From positions 578,935 to 642,934 of the forward strand of contig VZRR01010238.1 of the NCBI GenBank assembly GCA_013398015.1: 64,000 nt of DNA. Reading direction: 5' to 3'. Each line of letters opens with the position of its first letter. Positions within the stretch are counted from its first letter, which is position 1. The notes beneath the pieces were generated by a model. The model saw nothing but the letters and a program-made list of their open reading frames with translations, ran no database searches and had not been told where the DNA came from. Below, in pieces: positions 51,227 to 61,260 of the stretch. The stretch is from Oreocharis arfaki (lineage: Eukaryota > Chordata > Aves > Passeriformes > Paramythiidae). A program made the translations under genes and the position numbers.

Positions 51227-52549
51227 AAAGATTTATCTGTGGTTGGTTACAACTCTTCTTAGTACTAGAACTTTGCTGTTTACTCTGTAGGTTAACAATA
51301 CAGATGCAAAAGCAAGGAATGGTATCAGGAATGCAATTTTATTTGAAGTACAGCTTAAATGTGAAGAATGCTCTGAAAAAACTCGGCGTAATTTAAATCA
51401 CTGTCCTTAGAGCTCTTCTGATTTTTCTTAATTTGCTTTTGTGAAGTGCAGAAGTTGTTTGTTAAATCAAAACTGCACGTGTTTGTGGTTGTTTTGTATT
51501 CATTTAGTGTGGGAGAGCTATATGTGGGAATCAGCCCAGGGTTTCTAATCCCAAACAAAACTCTGCAGCCTGAGTTGGTTACCCATAACTGAATACTAAG
51601 ACTCTGAATAACTGGTGTCAGGCATGGTGGCCAATAAGACCTCCTTACATTGGTCTACTGCAGGTGAAGGCATTGGTTACAATTTGCACAAGTGTAAATT
51701 CTGTAGTGGCAAATAATGAAATGCCTGATACAAATAATTTTAGGAATTGCATTAAAGTCCAGAAAAGACCAATTCTATTTAAAGGGCTTGCATATCCCTT
51801 AGTACGTTTTCATTCAGTATACCAAATGTTTTATTTTCAATGACTTTGATGTCATGAAGGATAACTTGGAGCATTTTCCAGGTAGATGAAGTAGTTGATT
51901 TTTCTGATGGTGTAGAAATACAACTTGGATGCTGTGGTAGTTTGTTGCAAGTACACTTTGGGAAACTGAGAGGGTATATGAGAAGAAGATGATGTCACGT
52001 TTTCTTTGAAAGAATGTTGATGATAGAAGGAAGAATATTCCTTTTTGTGTAAACCACCCACCTAGTTCTCCAATTCCTCTATTTTGTGAATGGGATATGC
52101 AATATTAACACGAGGAGGACCGTTAAGAACCCTGTGCGTTATGTAGATTGTGTTGCATGATGTGCCACTGTATATGAAATGAGTCTTACTCATGGTATAT
52201 TTTTGGTAGTTCTTATTTACTTTGTAAATAAAGATGTCTTAAAGATTTCAGTTTCTGGGCCTCATTTGGGCACCACTTGCTGAATGTCTGAGATATGGAT
52301 CCTCTTTTATCACTGATAGTGTCTTTTGTAGTTTCTTTCTTTTAAAAGTAAAGTGTAGTTGAAATATTTCCTTAGGGGAAAAGGTTTTAAAAAAACAACC
52401 ATAAGGAATACAAGGAGAGACACAAATAGGAAGCTACCTACTTAGGAGCTTTGGTCTTGGTCCTGTATTTGCGAATTTTTGTTTCTTTATTCAGCAGATT
52501 TAATTTGTTTCTTGTTTCATTTCAGCATAAAAATAAAGCACATGTGGTG

Positions 52550-53060
52550 ACCTTAGCTAGGAGCCACTCCATTTCCTCAGCAGCTGCTGCTCCACGCTGC
52601 TTGTCTGACAGACGGGGCTAGGTCGTGGTTTCCAGAGGACACCCTTGTGGTCATAACCAAGTTGTAAATGTCACTAAGATTGTTTCTGAATGCCTATCAC
52701 AAGTGTATCGCCGATTCTGAAGCAGATAAAGTCAGCCAAAGATTCAGTGGGGAGTTGGGTCTCCCGGAAGATTGCTGTGCAGCTGAACAGCAGCAAGAGC
52801 TGTGACACGCATCCATAAGCAGCAGTGGTGCTGTGACAGTTCTTTAGCCCTCAGTTAGCAGCCCTTTGGTAGAACTGACAGCACGCCTGCAAAGATAGGG
52901 AGGCCCGTTTCAGCCCCATTAATGTTGTCTTGAATGTGAGCCTGCGGTCTGGAGAAATGATAAATGTTCAGTGATTGATGATTTTATAGTCCCAGGGCAC
53001 TTGGGATGGTTTCTGGTAGCTGTGAACAATTTTCCCTCCTCCCTTAATTAGGCCTGAGCT
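52550..53060. promoter_or_regulatory. candidate intronic enhancer, 1 kb before the GFADS exon
   Basis: This block is more GC-rich and balanced than the surrounding intron. It contains CAGCTG (52581-52586), TGATTGAT (PBX/HOX type, 52972-52979) and TAATTA (53045-53050). Introns of developmental transcription factors often hold conserved enhancers. Conservation cannot be tested here, so this is inference from composition and motifs. Confidence 0.25.
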
Positions 53061-54048
53061 TTAGGTTTCTGAACAAGAAGTGACTAAGTGTGAATTGTAA
53101 GATAAGGTTTATAAAATGTTTTGAAAAACTTTGGCTACAAAGGAAGTACAATTTTGAGTGCCAGGTCTTTCATGTTTTGGTACAGAATAAGTGATTCAGT
53201 GTACATTTGGTAAGTCTGAATGGCAAATGGCATATTCATACCTTTATACGGAAAAACTGATGGCATTTCGAAATGTCTTGATGAGAGCTTTACGTAACTG
53301 GGTTAATTCAATAATACGTACATCCAAGGACTTCTTTGTTTTCCATCTCCTCTGCCTTTGGTGTAAGCCTGCAATAAGCCAGTGTTTCCTTACTGTGTAG
53401 GGGTCGCTCCCAGTCTGGTAAGCTGGCTGTGCTAATGGTAGAAAAATGCAAAATAGTATTTCAATTTCAGTGCTTGTTTGCAAATCAGCTGACAAAGTTG
53501 TTTATTTAATCACTATATGGCACTAAACCTTTTGTCAGTGAGCTATGCTGGTTAGTAATGTGATAGTGTCAAAATGCCTATTAATCTGTAACATTAATAG
53601 CAGGCTGCAAGAAGAAATGGAATTTGTTCTTCTCATCTGCACCAACATTTTTTCTTAACATCAGTGACTCTTCCTGAACTCTTTACTGTCTTTTATTAAT
53701 GCAAACAGAAAGCTTAGGAAAAAAAAGAGTTGCAAGTTCTTCAGACTAATTTTGCTCTCTGTGGACAGTGACTTAACACTAAGAGGATTCAAATATCAAA
53801 ATATCTCTGTATTATTCAATTTCTAGAAATCTTGTCCATGAGGACACAGCTTATTAAAAAACGATGTGGTTTCTTTTTGATGGGGAATATGTGGGCAGAG
53901 AGTAATTTCTGTGAGATAGACCTGAAAGCCAACTTTTGTGATTAATGACCAATTGTGACTCTGCACATTTAATTAGGAAAGTGTCATTACACTCAATTAG
54001 CAGGGCTGCCAAATAATCTGTTTAATACTCTGGTCTTTTTTTCTCTAG

Positions 54049-54151
54049 GGTTTTGCAGACAGTCCTCATTACAGTGATCACTTGAATGACAGTCGATTAG
54101 GGCCTCATGAAGGATTGTCCCCGACACCTTTCATGAACTCAAATCTGATGG
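54049..54151 (+). CDS. TCF12: TCF12 coding exon, residues 75-109 (canonical numbering)
   Basis: This 103-bp exon begins GFADSPHYSDHLNDSRLG and continues PHEGLSPTPFMNSNLM, then gives the first base of the next codon (phase 1, G|GTAAGT). It is the conserved TCF12 linker segment; human TCF12 has GFTDSPHYSDHLNDSRLG followed by AHEGLSP at this point. It enters in phase 0 and can follow either exon 4 (R74) or the extra 69-bp exon. The acceptor is a clean pyrimidine tract, TCTTTTTTTCTCTAG. The next exon, expected to start (G)KTSERGSF, was not found before the window end. Confidence 0.95.
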
Positions 54152-56389
54152 GTAAGTAGGTAATTCTTTACGAGTATCCCCTCAAAGCCTCTTTGGTCAG
54201 AAAGAGACATTTTTCATTCCCTTGTCTAGGCCTGACATGTCAAGCATCTGGAAGTTGCTCTGTTTCTCATAGCAACACTGACTTTCCTATTCAAATCTTT
54301 TTATGTTGGGTGAGTTGCCATAAAGGCAATTATCCAGGACTTTTTAGAAGAAGGAAATACCGAAATTTTCTTAAGTTGATCCAGAAAGCAGATATATTTT
54401 GATTTGATGTAAATTCTAAATTATTTTAATGATTAATTTTCCTTCATTTTGTTTGAGAAGACATTTATAGCAGTTTTTAATCTGTGCATTTAAAAAAATA
54501 TATTTGTCTAACGTTCAGTTCCTGAACTACCTACCTACTGCAGGCTTCTCTTCAGTTAATAATTCGAGGGCTTGCTTCTCTTTTTAAATTTTCTGATTTC
54601 TTTGATATTTGTTGCATTAGAAACTCTGTCACTTCTAAGAAATAGATGGAAAGTCCTGCTTCCAGACCTGTTTGATATTTTCTGCTTTTGAAACTGGAAA
54701 AAACCCAAGCAAATGGTGTATTGTGTTGTGGCCTTAGGTATTGAAAGCTTCTTTTTCATTGCCTGCACTTCATGTTACCTGAAACATGTTAATGTGTTGA
54801 TGGCGTTGGTTGAAAAATCTCCTTTTGTGTGTTCCAGTTTGGAACAAAAAAATGTTGATTTAAAAATATTTAATTTGGCAGTATGTGGTCTTGGGACCAT
54901 TTTTGTCTTGTATCTTAGATTTCGGGATGACTCTGAATATTTGTTCTGAATTTGTACATTTCACGTTGTTTCGCTTCTATATTCCCCATCTTGTAGACAT
55001 GACCTATTTTGTGATCTCAGTATTGTCCTTTTAAGACATAGCCATGGTAATCTAAGTGGATTACCTAAATCCAAATCCTGGTGGTCTGCAATTTCTTTTG
55101 GAAATCTTTCTACTTTGCTCAGTCTTTGTTTACTACTTTAATTTTCTCTGAAACAGAGGAAGACAAAGCTCAGCTATTGCTGAAAACAGAATTTTGTTTA
55201 AACTTCATATATGAAGCGAAAACCATGCGATTTTAAAATGCCCATCTCTGTAGACTTTGATTAGAGAGAGTACATGTCAATTGGTCAATGACACTTCTAT
55301 CTGAAGACAGCAAAGCTGAAATGTAGTCGTTATTTTGATAAAGCAGAGTACATTTTCCCCAAATACTCTTTCAGACATTGTGTTTTTTCAAATGCAAACA
55401 GCTAAAAAAAGACAAGTTACTTCAATTGCTTCTCCAGTATTTTGATCAGCAGCATGTGTAGAATGTCTCTAGGCTTTGTAACAGATACTGATTTTATTTT
55501 ACAAAAATATATAGCAAAGTTTGATTTTTTTTTTTAATTTGTAATACCAAAGACAAATTAATTGCTCGTGGTTTTAATTTAAGCCATCCTATTTCTAAAT
55601 AATACATGCCTTTAAATACATGACAAAAATAATTGGTGCAACTGTATCTTCTTGGTTTTTCATTTTTATTGAAGAGATGATTCTATTAGACATGATAGAA
55701 TTACATCATTAATACACATTTGAGAAGCCTCCATTTAGATGGTTTTGTAGAGAGGATTAACAAATTGCAAGATATGTATGTGTCAGTCACCCAAAGCAGC
55801 TGAGAACTGAAATAGTTTTGTAAAGCTTTGTGACTAGGAGTTATTAAGGATTTTATTTTCTTGGAGCAAAAGTACTTCATTTCCTTCTGTATGCAGCCAA
55901 GAATTACAGAAAGCTTTCAGTATATATCTCTAAGATATGATCACATCAAAACTCTAAAAGTATGCCTTTAGAAGTATTCCACTTGCTGGTTTTGGCCTTT
56001 CGTACCAAAAAATTATGTTTATTTTACTTATGTTACTCTACAGGATGCAGCTTTTTTATATTACGTTTTCACATCATTAATTTTTGCATTGTATTTTAAT
56101 TGATGGTGAAAGTTTTGAGAGAGGAATGATAAAAGCTACATGAAAACATAGTGTAGTAGTTTTCTGTGTAGTACCATTGTCTGTGTTTATAGTTTCTTTA
56201 TCTATTATTGAAAAGAAAAATGATAATTCATCTAAAGTTTTTTAGACAAAAAGATGTTGTGAGTTTTTCAATATCAAATTGTGGGCACGTTCCCATGAAC
56301 AGAATGAACACATTTATTTTATTAGCTAATGTAGACATATGATATTTAAGGTGTTAGTTCATTATTTTGTGATCTTTGGGGTTTAAAAG

Positions 56390-57060
56390 GAGATGGAGGC
56401 TAAGAACATGAACTTGATGAGCTTATAGGAAATATCTCACTAGGCTAATAGCAGTGATTGTGCAGCTGGGGTTCCACAACGAAGATTTAAGGAACACATC
56501 CCTTCCCCACGTTTTAGCATGACGGAAATGCGTTTCTGAAATAGTTAAAAACTATTAAAAAAGAAGAAGAGACAGCAACAACATATTTCACCATTGCTGT
56601 CAACACTTAAGAGGACCATTAAAAGAAAGAATTGTGTGTCAAGGGGATGTTGTTGTTTTGTGTATTATGTTCAGCCGTAAGCATATTTGCCTGAAGAGAT
56701 AGCGGATTATAAAGTGCCACTGTCTTTCATGATGGAGCTCTCAAACATTTTAATGATCTTGTACATTGCAAAAGAGAGAAATTTTGTCTAACAAGAGTTG
56801 ATAATGATTCAATAATGAACAATTTACCGCAGAAAGATGCATTTCCATATTCATTTAGATATTTTTTGAAGTGTTTTGCAGAGGAAGTAAAGCTATTATG
56901 CTGGATTGGTTAGTGTTCTTCACTAATGAATTCCAGAATTATCGTGTTGATTTGGTAGTATAAAAAAAGAAGGGACGTTACTTATATTTTGAGTAAAACC
57001 ACTGAATCCTCTTGGGACCAGCATAGTCTGTTGGTATCCATAGAGATATGTAGAAAATCA
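56390..57060. other. purine-rich segment of unknown role
   Basis: Relative to the T-rich flanks, this stretch has many A/G runs (AAAAAAGAAGAAGAGACAGC at about 56556) and even composition. That is a pattern often seen in conserved non-coding DNA. No long open frame or known element is present. This is a composition-based observation only. Confidence 0.25.
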
Positions 57061-60000
57061 GGCTAAGATATATTGGTAGTATTGTAGCTCCATTTAGACT
57101 TGATAATCTTTGCTTATTCAACACTTCTCTTTTAATTGCATTCTAGAAAACTATTCACAAGGATATGAGATTCTTTTCTCTGTAATTATGCTGCCTTTTA
57201 GTACTCTGCACTTGCAAGGAGAGGTCAGTTTTTGCTAGGACTCTTCAAGCATGTGGTATTGTATCTTCTGTTGTACTGTTCCCTGGACTTTTTTCTACTG
57301 AGCTTTTTTACTGCTACTTACCGGGAAGAAAGAAAGCAGATTATTCTTGAATATAGCTTAAAGGGGTTTTTGTTGGTCTGTCTTGAAAATTTGAAGTGGG
57401 TGAATTACTTTCTTTTGTGTGTCTGTCTTTCCACAAGAGGTAGAAAGGATAACAGCCAAACTTTTGTGCTCTGTGTTCATCGTCTCTGTACTGCACAGTT
57501 CCACGAGGTTGTATATGACAAAAAGTAATTTAAAAATTTAGTCAATAGTGAGTGAAAAGACAGTGGTTGAATATCAGCTTGCCATGTTGAAATCAGTCCC
57601 TTGAAGTAGAAAGAGAAATCATTCTTCCAAGTTTTCTTTCAAAAATATTTCCTTGTTTTCTCAATATTTCCTTAACTAATTCCTTTAGAGTTTCTTGAGG
57701 TTACATTTTAGAGCTTTAGGTATTTCTGAGCTAGCAACAAGGTTTGAAGACCTGTCAATGAAATTAGAGATTTTGAATGTATGAGAATGGAGGATTTTAG
57801 ATTTTCTACATTTTCCCAACCTCATTTACTCACTGACTCCAATAGACCAGCTTCAGGTTGTAGTTACTAGTTTATTTCATAGCATCTGGTGATGTTGTAA
57901 CACACCTCTGTTGGCTTTGCCAACACACACATCCTGATGGCTTTGCTCCTCTTCCAAACAAGCTTTTGCTGTATGCTGGGTAATGCCATGGTGCTTTCTT
58001 ATGGCCAGCATTAAGAGATGGAGGGACTGACCATGGAGAGAAGTTAAGACACAACAGTTGGCATTTACAAGGCGGGCGTAGAAGCTTGTTACAGTAATTA
58101 GAGCTATAAATTATTCAGATTGTTAATAGAAATATAGCTTCTTTTACTCTGTTTATTATGTGAATATAAAGGGTAAGCCTAATTCTTTTCTGATTTGAAG
58201 TAAATAGCTGAAAGAACCAAAAATAGTACTGTCAAATGGAAGCAGAGTAATACATGTTGGGGTTTTTGCAGTGTGCCTTCCTTTCCTGTTGGTTGTACTT
58301 GATGCCCTTGGGTCACTTGTGTGGTTCGTCCTCAGGCATCACAAAACAGGGTTTCCGAGTAAATTACATCTACATACACCATGAATTTTACCCTCTCTTA
58401 CTGTTTAGCAGTCTTGTTCCAGTGTAGCAGGAGTTAATAGGTATGTGCTGGGTGAAACTACTGTGTGAAGGGGGGCAGGAGCAGAGAGGTGCTTCATGGG
58501 TGGAAGCCAAATTTTAAGAATTTTCAAAGCTAGTCTTTAGATTACTGTGAAATTCACAATGGATTTTGTATATTAATCGTATGAATGAGAGATCAATATC
58601 TGGATTGCGATGCCTTCTGCTTTTAGAGTTGATATTCATTTAATTGACTTAGTTGCCTGATTGTACAGGTTTCTAAGAATGGCTGGGCTTCTGCCAGTGC
58701 ATCTTTCAAACTGGAATTACTGTCCTAATTTTTATTGTGAAATCTATTATATGACCTGTAATTTAAGCACTCCAGTTGGCTTGGATAGAGAAGTAGGTAT
58801 TTTTAAAGATGAACATTGGAGGGCGTTTTTTGAAGCAGCAAGGTAAATAGCTGAAGCCTTTGTAAGCCTTCCAGTACTGATACAGTTCTTGAACGGCTGA
58901 TGTAAGCCTTTAAAACCATAATTTGTTAAAGGTTATTCTCAGTAAAAGGAGAGGCTTTTGAACTTTAAAATACAATTAAAAGAAGGCATGCATCTGAATG
59001 GGTACTCAGTTAAGAATCTAACTAATCTTCAGGAAAATTGCTAGTTTTCTTCCTCAGTAACCCTTCAATAAAAGAATTTTGGAATTGAAGAGAGAAATCT
59101 TGTTATCAAACGACTTTATAATGGTGAAGGCATTAGTAGCTTTAGTAGGAAACCAGCAAGGGTAAATAGTTATTAAAATGGCACGCATTAAGAATGATGC
59201 CATTATAGTTTTTGCTAGGAATCTTGTTTTAATTACCTTTCAGGAAGGGAGAGGGCAGATGCAAGTAGGGAGTTGGCAGACCCTCTATTTGTCCAAAATA
59301 ATAGTTAGATTTCCTTGAATTGCTTTCTATAGTCATTAATATTTCAACACATGAAAAAAACCAGGCATCACAATGGAAATTATCTCCAGAGATATGAGTA
59401 ATAGCAAGATTGATCTGAAATAATTTATATGCAGTTACATTGTTATTAACTTGGAGAATGGTGGAGACAGAGTATTTTATATCCTTTGGAGAATTCGTTA
59501 GGAAAAAAGAGGAAAATGTTAAAAGAAGAAAATGACAAAACAGTGACATAACAAAGATTATGACAAGTGCTTTAGTCTATCTCATTTTACAGGGCAGTAA
59601 GTTGAAAGAAATTTGTAAAAGGATAGCTAATAAGCTTCACATTTTGCATAGTTATTTGTCAAATATTACTGAGTTTAGAAAAAACTTTCCCTAGTACTAA
59701 ATCCATGAGTATAAGATTATCCACAGTTACAATAAATACTTAGAGGCAGTGGTGCTGAGTCCACCACAAGCCATAGATTGTAAACTTCTCATGCTGAAAA
59801 AGTTCCTTAAAATTCACTTTACGTAACTGTATTGTGTAGTTTTACAGTATTATGTTTGCATTTCATTGAATCACTGATTGTTTTGATTATTAAAGCTGAA
59901 AATACCAAGATGCTGGCTCACCTCTATCTAATACATCATGGCTACTTTTCCCAAAGCATTGCCATTGCTTCACCCCAGTAATGCTTCTTGTCTTCTTGCT

Positions 60001-60164
60001 TCTGATAGGCTTATGTTTTTCTAATAATTAGCATTTTCCAAATCATTGCATATAATGAATCTGGCAAATGGAAGATTTCCATTTAAACTCCCTTCTAAGA
60101 TTGTTTCGTTTCCTTTTGGGGCATATCACTGTTGAATTGATGCTGGTTTTATATGATATAGATT

Positions 60165-60188
60165 GGCTTTTGGCTTTAGCCAAAAGCC
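60165..60188. repeat. perfect 11-bp inverted repeat
   Basis: GGCTTTTGGCT, TT, AGCCAAAAGCC: the two arms are exactly complementary around two bases. The loop is too short for a microRNA precursor. Confidence 0.7.
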
Positions 60189-60839
60189 TGTTGTGAATTT
60201 CGTGGTATTTTGGGTTTTATAATGAAATTTCAAACCCAGAGTAATGTTTTGAGTTAAATTTCAATTATTTCTTCCTCTCTTCCAAATAATTATTTGAATA
60301 ATTTACTTCACATATGAATATATAAAACTGCCATAAATAAATTGAGGTTCCTTTTTGTTTGTTTGTTTCCGTTTTGAATGCTAGCAGTCCTTTTGTTTTG
60401 GAGTGTTTGTGCATCTGGCTGTGTCCCAGCTCTGGCGTGGTGTGTTGGGCAGAGGCAGCTCTCAGACCTGGGCTCTGACACATTGGTTACTGCCAGCACA
60501 GAGCTGCTGCTCCGTGGGCTGAAGCTTTCTAGAGTTGCAGTGTTTTGTATCTGTTCATACAGTTTCAGATTTATCTCTTTTTTTTTCCCCAGGTATTACA
60601 TTAAATAAATTCCACTCACACCAAAGAATTGCTCTCATCTGCTCTTAATTTTCCTTTTGTGAAAGCTAATGGGTTTCTGGGAAATTAAATTACACAGTCA
60701 TTTAGTGAAAGTGCTAAGTGCAGGGCATTTTTACCCTTGGGTTTTTGCTCACAAGAGCGTGTGTTAAGCTTAGTTTTCCCTTCTGTTTACGGTAATATTT
60801 CAATCAAATAGCTTTCCTAACATTTCTTTAACTACAGTA

Positions 60840-61260
60840 ATACCTCGAGGCTTTCTCCACACGCAGCGGGGGGCTCGTGTCCTTTGTAACGTTATGCTGT
60901 AGCAGGTGTCCGCGCGTGCTCTCTGCCCCTCGAGACTTTGATCTCTCTCCTGGTGAGCAGCTGCGGCAGAGGGGCCCCGGTAGCGCTCCTCAGGTGGTGC
61001 TCAGGTGTGGCTGTGCCAGGTAGGCGCGTGGGCACAGCTGCCTGCCCGCTCTCCTGCCGCCGCTCGCGCCCGGCGTTCCCTGCCTTCGGCAGCTCCCGGC
61101 GCGGGAAGGTGAGGAGGGGTGAGCAGGTGCACGGTGGGCGGCCCTCCCCCCCTCCCTTCGCTGCAGGAGTGTGCTGGAGTGCTGAGGCGCTTCATCCTTA
61201 ACCGTGCCCCAGTGTCGTGCACGTTTAGACGATGTTTGTATCTCCGCATCAGTGCTGGAG
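60840..61260. promoter_or_regulatory. TCF12: intronic CpG island, candidate internal promoter
   Basis: Roughly 400 bases contain around thirty CpGs (for example GTCCGCGCGTGC, GCCGCCGCTCGCGCCCGGCG) in a gene body otherwise depleted of CpG. Such islands usually mark promoters kept unmethylated in the germ line. Plausible first-exon donors on the plus strand are CCAG|GTAGGC (GT at 61020-61021) and GGAAG|GTGAGG (GT at 61109-61110). E-protein genes are known to use internal promoters for N-terminally shortened isoforms. A transcript starting here would lack activation domain 1. An antisense or divergent transcript is also possible. Confidence 0.5.

Larger units (their letters stand above)
43449..54048 (+). 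other. TCF12: TCF12 intron downstream of the extra exon
   Basis: This 10.6-kb intron contains a T19 run (48260-48278), a pyrimidine-rich tract with CTGT/CTCT units (48422-48536), an imperfect 41-bp inverted repeat (51186-51226) and a possible regulatory region (52550-53060). It ends with TCTTTTTTTCTCTAG. Short open frames on both strands show no family resemblance. Confidence 0.75.
54152..60839 (+). other. TCF12: TCF12 intron after the GFADS exon, first part
   Basis: Most of this is AT-rich intron. From about 56390 to 57060 the plus strand turns purine-rich and loses the general T excess, possibly marking a conserved element. A near-perfect hairpin sits at 60165-60188. No exon of known E-protein sequence, gene or transposon was recognised. 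Confidence 0.75.

Noticed and set aside
60165..60188. microRNA precursor
   Set aside because: The stem is 11 bp with a 2-base loop, too short for Drosha or Dicer processing.
60938..61201. 87-codon open frame across the intronic CpG island
   Set aside because: High GC lowers stop frequency, and the translation is Arg/Pro/Ala-rich with no family resemblance. The island is better explained as a promoter.
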